Below are positions 1-11,007 of a stretch of DNA of 64,000 nt, piece by piece. The translations under genes and the position numbers were made by a program. The notes under the pieces are model-generated. The model saw only the letters and a program-made list of their open reading frames with translations, was not told the origin of the DNA and made no database searches. Where the stretch lies: contig CM037843.1 of NCBI GenBank assembly GCA_021234535.1, forward strand, positions 14,773,677-14,837,676, read 5' to 3'. Numbering within the stretch: position 1 is the first letter of the stretch; the number at the start of each line of letters is the position of its first letter. The DNA comes from Stichopus chloronotus (lineage: Eukaryota > Echinodermata > Holothuroidea > Aspidochirotida > Stichopodidae).

Positions 1-720
1 TGGCACCTCATAGTCTTCTATACATGAGACAAAGCAAGTTCAAATTGTGTGACCAATCAGGATAACTGAAGTGAGTGAAACCAAAAATCAGTCTGGTTGC
101 ATGTCTATGGATGGACTCAGTATTGTCAACATCTTTCTAGAGAAAAGGCGACCCAGCAGGAATGCCATGCTCCATAATAGGATGCACCATGGAAACGTAA
201 AGAGTCTCTGTCCAGAAAACGAAAAGATCTTCTGACGATACCCAAGCGAAGTTAGTCATCCCAACAATACCAGCCGGATGATCATGGGATGATGCAAGGC
301 AAGCTGATTGTCAACAAACAGTCAAAGATCTCTTTGACAAGAAATTATCTCAAGATTATGCCTAGCATCTGGAAGATCCTCTACTGAGTAAACATAATTT
401 GGCCCAGACACACCCAACCTAAGAATGTGACACTTATCAGGGTGGAAATGAAGTTGACAATAACGGACCAATCGAAAGCCTTGTCGATAGAGTAGCAGAC
501 TTTAACAGATCACAATCATCCATAGAACTAATCTCTTTGTAAAGTTTAGTATCGTCAGCAAATATTTTTATCCCACAATGGGAAATAACATCTGGTAAAT
601 CTTTAATAAAGACCAAAAAACAGAGTGGGACCCAAAGCACTACCCTGAGGTACTGTACACAATACCATTTGTAATACCAGCACAGTCGGAAAAATGACCC
701 CCAACACAAAAATGCTCCTT
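1..720 (-). mobile_element. Degenerate non-LTR retrotransposon (LINE) reverse-transcriptase fragment
   Basis: Read on the minus strand from about 720 down to 1, broken frames give consecutive blocks of a LINE reverse transcriptase. These are VPQGSALGPTLFF (the conserved PQGS..GP block), then FIKDLPDVISHCGIKIFADDT with the FADD catalytic motif, then FHPDKCHILRLG, followed by weaker blocks resembling the thumb region (RSFRFLDRDSL and a terminal YRRL). The blocks are in the order expected of jockey/CR1-type elements but need frame changes and cross several stops, so this is a dead copy. The upstream endonuclease is not visible. The homology runs to base 1, so the element probably continues left of the window. 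Family assignment is from motif memory, not a search. Confidence 0.7.
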
Positions 721-1587
721 ACATTGTCTTACATGTACTGTGCTGTACATGCTCAATTATCTTCAATGCCTTAAAATGTAGCTACCACAGTGTCAGGGCA
801 TGCAAAGTAGTACAGCAAAACAGAGTAGTATTTGAGTGTACCATAATCAAAACATGATTTTGTTTGTTATGATTGTACTCATACTCAGCTTTGTGTTACC
901 GTACTACAGTATTATTTGATCATACAGAGGTCTTCGAGCTGGCCAAACTTCAAAGCAATTTCATTTTTAGACATATCCCAAATCTGCAGTACAGTGTGCC
1001 ATTGGATCCATGGTGATCTTTTAGAATAATTCCCAATCAGACAAACTGCAGCATTTACAGACCTGAAGCAACCATCCTACAGTCGCTAGTTGGGGGGAGA
1101 TAAAGCCTGGTTCAGGAAAACATATGATCAGTGATAACTTAATAACTTAACAAAATACAAAACAAAAGGAAGAGCAATGGCCTCTGTGTCTAAGACAAGA
1201 AACAGGAAGGTCTGCTTGGGAAGGAACTACAGTAAATACTTTTGACGGATCTTCATGTTGATGTCACACGAGTGTCCTCTTACTCAGTTGTTAATGGTGA
1301 AACCACAAGCTTGGATGAGAAAATAAAAACTTAATGACAAATTAATCAACAGATCAAGCACCGGGTAATGACTGCTGGAAACTCTCCTTACAAGGCCTAC
1401 CTGCAGTATAGGCCTATGTGTTATATCCACTTGCGGGGGGCACTTTTTGTCAAATAGGGCAGTAGGCCTATATCAACAAATTAGAGGGTAAAACTCAATC
1501 TGACGACTCCCCCCCAACCTCAGCGAGAGGCGCTGCGTTTAGAACAGAGTTTGTGGTTGTGTGTGTTTGTTTCCTTCACTTCAAAAG
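721..1587. other. Intergenic DNA, no feature recognised
   Basis: AT-rich sequence with no long open frame, no recognisable protein similarity and no clear repeat structure. Confidence 0.5.
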
Positions 1588-1953
1588 TTAAAGGGGAAAT
1601 CAGGGTTTATTTTCACAATCTGTTTCATTACAATTCTCCACCGGTATCATACAATGACTTATAACTGACAAATATGATCACAATTACCTCAAAACATGTG
1701 GACAATTTCGAGAAACGAGTCAAATTCGGTATAATCGTATAGAGGTGGCCGTCTTGTCTTGTACATGAACGTTTATTTTTTTTACCTGCCAAACATCACG
1801 AGTTCTCATTCAACAGTAATTAACGCAATAATTACCGTTTCTCCTACCTTCAGACACCTCCCCAACGTGTCTATATTTCGGTGAACAATCAGTTTAGAAA
1901 GAAAAATCAACTAAAGGTGAATTTTCTCAGTCAAACCCTGATTTCCCCTTTAA
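1588..1953. mobile_element. TTAA-flanked MITE (piggyBac-like non-autonomous element)
   Basis: A 358-bp segment (1592-1949) begins with AGGGGAAATCAGGGTTT and ends with its exact reverse complement. It is flanked on both sides by TTAA (1588-1591 and 1950-1953). Identical 17-bp terminal inverted repeats plus a TTAA duplication fit piggyBac-superfamily insertion. The element has no coding capacity, so it would depend on a transposase in trans. Similarity between the two ends weakens inside the first 17 bp. Confidence 0.7.
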
Positions 1954-2592
1954 GGGAAATGATACGTACATGACTATAGTCTTACGCTCAATGCTCGAAT
2001 GCAAATGAACTAACGTACTGATCTAGTATAGTAATACTAGTATAGGCCTAGGTTAGGCCTTCGTGTTAAGTTGCATAAATCATTGCAGTTTTGTTTAACT
2101 TGACTGACTTGAAGGAAGACCTTCAAAAGGTTTTTGAAGAATCGATTCTGACCTTACAAGAGTATTAAGTATGGTATGGTATCGAAAGCGTTAGGGTTAT
2201 ACTGCCATACTGTACTTCGAAGTTCTGGGTCCCCGGGTTCACTTGGTGCTACTTCTAGTTCTGAAGTTCTAGGCTAGGCTGGTTGTATTTTGGCCTATTT
2301 GCTAGAATTTCCGAAAATGGTTACATGAGGTCAGGAGTCAAGTTTGTCCTGTTTGGCTATGGCAAGCCAAATGCGCATAACAACATATATTTTACCACTT
2401 TCTCAACAAAACGTCACGGTGGCATACCTAAGCAGTAGCAATAAAACAACGCCAGAAAAGTTCTAGTCGTGGCCCTCACCTGGCGATTAAGAAAAATATT
2501 CTTCTACATCTAAAACAAAAATTACAAATTATACTACTTTGGTAAATTAGCTGAAGGTGATCTTAATCTGTCTGTGTAATGGAACAATCTAG
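1954..2592. other. Intergenic DNA, no feature recognised
   Basis: No coding frame, RNA gene or repeat could be supported. Confidence 0.5.
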
Positions 2593-2734
2593 TTTTTCCG
2601 AGACCTCCTCCTACGAAAACCTGGACATGGATTTTGTCCCATATTTTGCCGGTTTGTATAGAAGTCTATACAAAAGGGCAAGATATGGGACAAGATCCTG
2701 TCCAGGTTTACGTAGGAGGAGGTCGAGGAAAAAA
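2593..2734. repeat. Fold-back palindrome, about 142 bp
   Basis: The left arm (about 2593-2650) reads GACCTCCTCCTACG, then CCTGGACA, then TTGTCCCATAT. The right arm (about 2675-2734) is its imperfect reverse complement, with roughly 85-90 percent match by eye. The loop is itself palindromic (TTGTATAG and CTATACAA around 2652-2672), so nearly the whole segment can fold into one hairpin. This is typical of a fold-back MITE. No convincing target duplication was seen. Confidence 0.7.
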
Positions 2735-3298
2735 TATCGTTACGATTTTTGACAAAATATACTGCCTTAATTATTCTATCCGTTAACTTTAGGAGTTTCT
2801 GGGGGTTCCGCCCCCCAGACCAACACATTGGGCCCATCCTTATCGTACTGTATAAATTTTAAGGGAAAATTCAGTCACCCTAAACTGACAGTCGTCAATC
2901 CTAATTCAGGGATGGTTTTTTTTTTTGAGTCACGTGACAATATTTTATGTCACTTGATAACCAGATTAACTTATGCCAATTGCTTACTTTGAATATGCAA
3001 TAGTTTGAAATATCCTGAAAGTAAGGTATAAAAGAAGAGATTTGTAATATTTAGCTAATGCCAAAAATAAAGTTTGAGAGACTGCTTATTCTCTAATAAT
3101 TTTGCCGTATTTACCTGACAAAAAAAAAAAAAAAAACGCTCAAATTTTAGTTGAAATATGCCTAGTTATATGGCTCAATAAATAATCCACAGGGCTTGGA
3201 GCTGACATCCTTACCTAACCCCACTTGGTATTACCAGTGGAGGTGGAAATGGAGCCTCAGCTCCCAATGTAAAAAGTGAGGGGTGTTAGTGATGTTTA

Positions 3299-3329
<31 letters not shown>

Positions 3330-4767
3330 CCGCCATAATATTTGCCAAGTGCTCCGAGAATGACCAAATGTAAAAGGATGCACAATTTAAATTGCAGATT
3401 GAGATCAGATTTTAGGACTGGGTAAATACAGCTTCAAGTTAGAATACTTAGGACATGCCGTTCTCCGTCGGCGGCTATCTGAGGCGGAGCTTGTGAAACC
3501 AATCATGGATTCACACACACACAGGTGGGGGAGCTTAGATAGTTCTAGCAGCCCTCACATCTCCCCAATATATATATTTTTTCTTTCCACCACCTCTAGC
3601 GAGGGTTCGCCATGATTTGTCCTCGAAAGTCCAGATCTACCTGTCCAGTGCCCCACCTATCACCACATGAACCAGGTTTATCCATGTTTTGCGATTTGGT
3701 GCATTATGGACGCTATTAATCATAGCAAATCGACTCCATCGATTGTGAAAATACAAGTAATGATATATAGTAATCAGTACCGCGCCTTGCTTCACTTTGC
3801 CTCAAATATCAAAACGTAGTATCAATAAGGGAAATAAACTTTAAAAGAATTTTGCAAATACTCATGACACGTGGTGCTACTTAAGTTATCGTCACTTAAA
3901 GGAAGCTCTACACATTTGGAGTAAATCAGTGACATGTGGAATGTCAATGTTAAAGATTTGTAGATTCGGACTGGACGAGCTATCAGACAAACACAACTGT
4001 TGCACTTTTCAGCTCAACCACTGTACATGATCAATTGAGTAAGTCCAGAATGTCTTTACAACAGAGCTCTTCGTGAGCGACATCTGCGCCTCGAAACTGT
4101 AAATACTGGACATTCCGATGCCAAAAAACATTCCAAGTAGGCATATATTTATTCATCCTTGTAAACGCAAGACCAAAACTGTATCAGTCTTATTGAGCTG
4201 CCTTGTCGAGTAAACAATTGCAGTGACTCAGATTCCCAACCCGCATTGTACCAATAAAAAAAAGAATCCTTAAAAGCTTTTGTTAAGTGAAGAGGCCAAA
4301 AGAAGCAACTGTTTCAAAAACTCTAAATAACTGCCGATTGTATTGACTCTGAGCACACCGAGTCATTTATGGACAAAAGTTTACCTAGTTGACGATTCGC
4401 AGCCGTTGTGTGGAAGGCTGAATACTAACCAATTCCATCCTTGAGAAATGAAAGTAGTTTAATAGCCAATTGAACTTTTTTGCTTGAAATTGACGACATA
4501 CTTCTCTCCTTTCGTCATAGAAGAAATTTTATATTTCTCTCGCCTTGAAAAACTATCCCCTAAAGCGTCAATTGTGTTTGAATTATGATGACGTTATAGT
4601 TAGTCAAGGTGGTTTCTGTTCACTGTAACGACAGTTGCATCAGACAAATAGACCTTTAGGCATATCAACACCTAACATTTAATTCGCAATTTTTTTTACC
4701 TTGATATCCCTTGTGCAGTAAATCATGAGCTTCAAGACTCTAGATTGACCCAGGTTTGCTACAGATG
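2735..4767. other. Intergenic DNA with simple tracts
   Basis: No gene was recognised. A 17-base A run lies at about 3121-3137, and a long C run followed by (CA)n lies at about 3300-3330. The rest is ordinary AT-rich sequence with only short chance frames. Confidence 0.5.
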
Positions 4768-5513
4768 CAGTGGCGGCGCTACGGGGAGGGGGGGGGGGAA
4801 TGAAGGGGCATTCCCCCAGATTTTTTCCTTGCCCCCCAGTTGCCCCCCCCCCAGTTGCTCTCACCCTTCCTAATCAGATCTTGTACTCATCCAAAATTAA
4901 TTTAATCACAAAACTATGTATTGGCATTGGACTGAATAAGAACAGCTTCCGGGGAACCATGATTGAAAATGACTAATTTATGTTACACAGGCTGCCAGTT
5001 TAATATCATGCCCATAGCCACTTCAACAGTAGGCCAGCCTGGTCAGACCAATTTTCTCTGGAATGTTTACCGTCCAGCATAAGGGAAGAGCGGGTAGGTG
5101 GTTGTTTTCCTAAATATAGGAATGTCGTTGTTTTCCTAAATATAGGAATGGAATGGAAGTGTATGTAGCCCATGTGTGTGTGTGTGTCTACTCGGTGGCA
5201 CCACGTAAATGTGAAATAGTACCCCAAAAGAAAAAAGTTGGGAACCTTGGAGTACGGTCAACCGAAAAAATGAATAATATAAAAATAAATAATATACCTC
5301 TCTTGGGACTTAATTTTCCACCCAGAGATATGCTTAAACCTCAGAGCATCCGGGGGCTTCGCCCCCTGGACCCCAACCGGGGCTCAGGGACCCCACCCGC
5401 AAGGTCTAGCACTTCGCGCTCGGTTTCGCCCTGGGCGCGAAAATCTTTGCCCCCCAACATTTTTTTCTGCCCTCAGTTTGCCCCCCAAGTCTGATATTCT
5501 GGCGCCGCCACTG
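4768..5513. mobile_element. hAT-type non-autonomous transposon with perfect 8-bp target duplication
   Basis: The left end is CAGTGGCGGCGCTA and the right end is the reverse complement of CAGTGGCGGCGCCA. Both ends are flanked by the same octamer, TACAGATG (4760-4767 and 5514-5521). Eight-base target duplications and CAGTGGCGG-type termini are hallmarks of hAT elements. The 746-bp interior is G/C-run rich near both ends. It holds a 24-bp unit repeated twice (5101-5124 and 5127-5150), a short (TG)n tract near 5172, and no transposase. A related right half lies at about 58541-58787. Confidence 0.85.
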
Positions 5514-5934
5514 TACAGATGTGATTATGTGTACGCTGCGGTGGATGGGTGACATTGTATCAGTGGGTTATTACGCGTACACTATTCACGATTTTTTCCA
5601 GCAGAAACTATTGAAAACAAAAGAATAAGCACTCCGGACAAAATCATTTTCTATCCCACCACACTAGTCCCCCTTCACACCCCTTCACAGGCAACATTAT
5701 CTATCACCGCAATGATCATCACTCCTTCCTCATTATCATTACAAATGCCTGCAGTTACTTGTTCTTTAAATTCAGAAGTGAAAATTTATGAACATTAACA
5801 ACGTTATCGTAATGGTTTATGTAAGCGTGAATTAGATCTAACAGGCATTAACAGGCAATTATTTCTCGACCGAAAGGCATTTGCGAGGTTAATGATAGCG
5901 TGGTAACTTTTCGATATGCAAGAAATAACTGACA
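5514..5934. other. Intergenic DNA, no feature recognised
   Basis: No coding or repeat structure could be supported. Confidence 0.45.
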
Positions 5935-6600
5935 ATACCATTTTCTGGTGCTTACTTGCTGAGCCTGGAAAGGGCAATTTCCGGCAATCTAGGGGGCATT
6001 TTATGTATTTTTTTTTTTTTTTTTGGTACGCTTCGCTCCAGATAATGCTGGCGCTCCTTTGGAAAGTCTTCAAACAATTTTTTAGGACAACCCTAATTCA
6101 AATTTCTGTCTGCGCCAATTGAACAGAGGGTACACTGTACTTCAGTATCACATTGTATCACACTCGTTGATGTCCCCTCATCCATGCCCCACGCTCAGTA
6201 TAAGGAAGGAAATCTAACTCCTGGCGGCTCACTTCGAGTCTCTTGACCCACCCTGCAAACAACCAATGTGACTCCACGACCCAATGAAAAAAAAAGTGTG
6301 GGTCTGAATGTTTGTTCATCCCAATAAAATATTGATCCGAAAATATATGAAAAGGGATGCAGAATTTGTGATTCTTGCATCAACTCATCCCATCTGATAT
6401 GTATTAGCAATTTCATTTTACTTTTGCTCTCATTAATTTGAGAAATTGCAAACATGAGATCGGTGTTTCAAGGCTGCAGTGCATATGCAGCTTATAACAC
6501 CCAGAAAGTGATGTTTCCGGCCATCTAGGGAGTTTGAAAAGCCAAAATTTTCTTGTACCCTCCGCCTCAAACTCTACGACCTTATCGCGATCCTACCTGA
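5935..6600. repeat. Two partial copies of a dispersed repeat
   Basis: The segments near 5945-6085 and 6420-6545 share blocks with each other and with 32150-32320. Shared blocks are AAACATGAGATC, TTTCAAGGCTG, TTTCCGGCCATC, AAAATTTTCT and GCGCTCC followed by AGTCTTCAA. They appear to be fragments of one interspersed family. Ends and class cannot be defined from these fragments. Confidence 0.5.
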
Positions 6601-8343
6601 AACATGATGAGCAATAAAATGGCCGTTTTACATGTTTGTTTTTCACTTAAGTTCAGATTATGTATCATCGTTTGACTAACCCACCTGCATGTACATACAA
6701 TGTTTGCACAGTTGGAGGCAAAATGTCCCCTGAAATCGCACCCCTCTCTATATGGGAACCGTAATAGTCCTCCCGAAAACGCAAATTTTTCGGCACGCTT
6801 AATTCGGGCGCACGCATTAGGGAAGTGTTGCTTAACCAGATTTGTATAATGTTCCTACTCTTACACACCCATTAAATACTTGTTTGATTGGACACACCCC
6901 TTACTTTCTTCGTAAATTATCAATTTATCAGAATGATTCTTATAAGGGTATAAGAGCGTTTTTCATTCCAAATTTTACTTAAATTTCAGTATTAATACTT
7001 GTAGTGACAAATATATTTACAAAAGTATAGCTTTTCTTGGAACTGCGTGTCTTAGGCAGGGGGTGGAGAAAAACTGGTTTTACTAGAATCGACAGTTTTG
7101 TCATAAACCGAGTGATTTTAGGCATGCCGTGGCCCATTATTTTGGGGAAATTCCCATAAATTATGAGGCCACAAAATTTTGAAAAGGTCAAAAGTCATGT
7201 ATTTCGAATAAATATCGGCAATTCATGGGTTGCTTGCACCTGGACATATAATTTCGAAGCAAAACTGATTGAGCCCACCTTAGTGGGGACTAATCAGAAA
7301 TGTGGGTACAAAATGAGTAAATGATCGCTTTTTGTACAGCATTTGCGATATGGATGGAAAATTAATCTCATTTCGGCGGAATTTTCCGCTGAAAGAGACT
7401 GATCAAATTTGCGAATTTCATGATAAATACTGTACTTGATTGAATTTGAAGACAGACAACTGGCATTGTTTTCGTAGCACTTTTGGAATCGAATAGACCA
7501 CAGTACAGTTTGCATTCTGACACCTCAACTCTTCACTTAAACCCTACCTCGACGGAATTCAGCTATAGCACAAAGAAGCGTGTTGAAAGGGCAGAGTAGT
7601 GCATTCAGCTCAAGATGTTATCAACAGAATGTTTGTTTTTCTTATTTTTCGACACATCAAATTCTCAGTTTGCGGACATAATTTACAAACATTTGCTTAA
7701 ATCGTTCATTTATCGTTACTGATGCAGTCATTAAATTCCGTAATTACTAATACCACCCATAAAATCACTCATTTTATTTTTATTGATTTGCTGTAATCAA
7801 TTCCAACAAAAGCAAATCATTTGAATATGCAAAGAAATGATACTGATAAAAGAATCAAGGACACGTGAGGTTACTTTTGGTCTGTCTCCACGTATGTATG
7901 GGTTTATTGCCAAGGAAATTCAAATACATCTCTGTGATTAATAATTTATATTTAAGGTTAACACAATGACACCGGTACATAAACTGGATTTGTTAACGAC
8001 ATCTTACCACCCCTGACGGTGTGTAGGATCCAGTAGAAATGCAAACCCCAAGTCTGGTAACAGGACCGTTTTCTACGGCTTCATTACAAAAACAAGACGC
8101 TATGCATTTTTAAGTAATATTCTTTACACAAACGACCTGTGATTTTGCACAATAACAACACATCAAATTTCTTGCCTTTTTTTTCAATAATATTGTAAAA
8201 AATTACCATCTGAGGATGATGAAGTACTTCACCGTAACCGTCAAAACATACTTTCATCTTTTGAATTTTTGAATTCTGTATCTTCCAAAGTGTTAACTGC
8301 GACCAAGTGAGGTTTATTTAGAGACAAATGCATGTGGTAATAT
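6601..8343. other. Intergenic DNA, no feature recognised
   Basis: Only short frames of chance length are present. No repeat or gene was recognised. Confidence 0.5.
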
Positions 8344-8593
8344 TATCCCCACCTCCTCCCTCCCATGAATAATGTTATCCGCACATCTTCTTGTCATGTG
8401 ACTGATGTTAAAAACCACATAATTTCCTCCTGAATGATATCTCCACATTCTCCTTCAAAAGTAATGACTTTATCCCCACATCCCCCTGCCTTATGAATGA
8501 TGCTATCCCCTCATCCTCTTCTCCACGAATGATGGTATCCCCTCATCCTCTCTCTCCATGGATATCCCCACATCCTTTGTCTCCCATAAATTA
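8344..8593. repeat. Degenerate minisatellite, about 8 units of about 32 bp
   Basis: The phrase TATCCCC(A/T)CATCCTC followed by a CT-rich stretch and ATGAATGATG recurs about every 32 bases. The best copies lie at about 8470-8570, and the left copies are more decayed. No coding potential. Confidence 0.65.
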
Positions 8594-10650
8594 CACATCA
8601 AAAGGCAGGTTGTGTAAATGAGGTTGCTACCAAACAGCAAACTACAGTCAAACAAGGAGAGTTCCTGGATTGCACTTGATAGAAATGACTTTTGCATGTT
8701 GAATAATTTCAGTATGGTAGGTCCCACAAATAATCACTAACCTTTACCAACAATGACAATCGTCCAACATTCCACAAATTAGCATGTCATTAAAGCACAA
8801 ATAATAGGTTTAAAACAAAGGAAAGAAAAAAAGGAAACATATGGAAAGAGACTTTTATGTAATACATTTAAACTTAAAGACAAAGTAAAAAAAAAAAGAA
8901 AGAACAAAGAATCAGTTCACAAAACTGCAATCCTGAATAATTCATTTGAAAAATTCCAGGAAAGCAGACAATCCATAACATGCTATCATGCATTTTGACA
9001 AGTCTGAAGAACTGTATCCCCTAATTTTTCTTACGTCTCTGACCATAACTTACCGTTGTCAGGCATATCAGGTATGATACGCATATCTCGAGACACGAAT
9101 GTGGCACCTAACAAAACCAAACTGTGTAGCAAGACACATCAAGATCTTTGTCATACAGTCAGTCAGTGGGTACACCTCTGACTGGAATTTGCATTCATTA
9201 ATACAGTTAACATGATCACAAGATTGCCCACTGTAGTTGTGATTCAGAAGAAATTTTGAGCAGAGACATAGGTCGCTGTCTTCCCCTGACAGTTTGGTGG
9301 AAATAAACAGTAGAGGGTAGACTACGTATTTGAATATGTATATGATAATGGCTTCAAAAGGTTTGCTCTTGCAGTGTTTATCAATAAAGATGTCAGTCAA
9401 CCTACGTTTTTTTCTTCCATGATGCAGTTTCCAAAATCTTTGGGCTTTTTCACAGAAGTATTACCTTTTGAGCAGAGGCATCAACGGTGAGACACTGGCA
9501 GAGGTCCTGCCATCTGAAATGACTGGAAACCTCTCATGGAAAACTATATTGTGTTCGCCAGACAACCAAATTCAAAATTTAAATTTTATCTAGAATATTT
9601 GAAGTAATATTAAAAAAGTTTGCAACGAAATGACACGGTATGCACCACATGACAAGTGTGCTCATGGTATTAGAATTTCACTATGATTTGCTTTTTAAGA
9701 AGCAAATCAAGTTTTACTCGCTCTGTGTGGAATGCATTTTTTGTTCCAAAACACTGGTAAAGGTTTCAGGGACATCCCCATTAGAAATCTAGTAGTACAT
9801 AAGCAGGTCTGTTCCGTAATCAGAGACAAAAGTGATCTTTGTTTTGGTGTTATAATTCAACTCCTTCAAACCTCTTAACACCAACGATAAAATTTTCTAT
9901 AAAGCACAAGAACGTCAATTGGCTGAAGACTTGAAAAGGTTGTAAAATCAACAAAAGAAATGATGTGACTTCCAGAAGTATGTCTATATTTAACATATAA
10001 ATCAGAGTGAAAAGCAGGCTTGTAACCACTGGGTGGCATTTAGGGGTCAGGATGCCCCTGCTAGTCCTTGGCCAACATGTGCTGCAGCATAGCCAGTGAA
10101 AAATTATGGTTCTCCCTCTAACCAAAACTTAATGCCCCCAATGCGTTTGGTCCCCCCCCCCCTTTTCTGCAGATATGGTTACTTGCATTCTGAAAGATGA
10201 TGGCAGATGGTTGAAAAAAGACCCCATACAGTCCTTCTCCACATAAACCGTAAACATCCCCTGTGCTGGAACTGACAAGCTACAACCGTGGAGACTGGAT
10301 AAACGAAGAACAATGTCAAAAAATATATTATTCAGTTGGCAGAGAACACGGTTTAAATGTGTAAAGTCTTTCTTACGTGCATACTATACCCTTCAAAGAA
10401 AATATTCAAATTTAACTGTGTTTTCTGTTGGCAATAAGGTAACCTTCGCTCAGAATTCTGCCTAGCGAGCTTCCTTTGACTCCTCTCTGCACAGAATACT
10501 TTGTTAATTCTTTGCCAGACTTATCTCAACACATGCCAGAAGTTATTTACTTGAGCGCATAACCTTTGCAGTGAGAATGATATTTAGCCTCGCACCAAGT
10601 AAATTTCATATACAGATCGCAGAGATGACATGATTGGGCAATTGATGCAC
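8594..10650. other. Intergenic DNA, no feature recognised
   Basis: A 110-codon minus-strand frame at 9068-9400 and a 91-codon frame at 9850-10125 have no recognisable domain and no supporting splice sites. I treat them as chance. There is a short poly-C run near 10153. Confidence 0.4.
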
Positions 10651-11007
10651 TCAACTGTAAATGAAACAAAATTTTGGAGTCGCATTTTTTGATTTGCGAG
10701 AGAGGTACCACCTGGTGTTTTCCTTCAACATTTCTTGTAAGTTTTCTTGATTTAATTCATGAGAAACAGCAAATGAAAAGTTTTGATGTACACCTTTCAT
10801 TTCAGCACTGCAAATTCTTTTCCAGTCAGGGATGATACAGCCAGGAAAGCAATTTTCACTGCAAAAGTAAAAACTACTTCTTTTCATGACAAAGGAATAA
10901 GAAAAGTAACAGAGTAATAGGAGAAAAAAAGAAGTTACGCAAACAATTTTGATAAATGACTTGTTCCGATGAACAACCCTGAGGTACTGTTGTATTGACT
11001 TACACAT
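10651..11007 (-). CDS. Unassigned 118-codon ORF with one membrane segment
   Basis: An uninterrupted ATG-to-stop frame of 118 codons encodes a basic N-terminus and a strong hydrophobic helix (about residues 19-40, containing CVTSFFLLLLCYFSYSF). A mixed, cysteine-containing stretch with two N-glycosylation sequons (NFS, NAT) follows. That is the layout of a type II membrane protein or a first exon of a Golgi enzyme, but I recognise no family. Just downstream of the ATG, ATGT|GTAAGT also reads as a good splice donor, so the ATG may be coincidental. The frame could be chance in AT-rich DNA. It sits about 3 kb downstream of the RCOR stop on the same strand and might fall within a long 3' region. 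Confidence 0.2.
   Translation of the reverse strand: MCKSIQQYLRVVHRNKSFIKIVCVTSFFLLLLCYFSYSFVMKRSSFYFCSENCFPGCIIPDWKRICSAEMKGVHQNFSFAVSHELNQENLQEMLKENTRWYLSRKSKNATPKFCFIYS

Noticed and set aside
9068..9400. 110-codon minus-strand open frame, cysteine-containing
   Set aside because: No domain, no signal, no supporting splice sites; length within reach of chance in AT-rich DNA.
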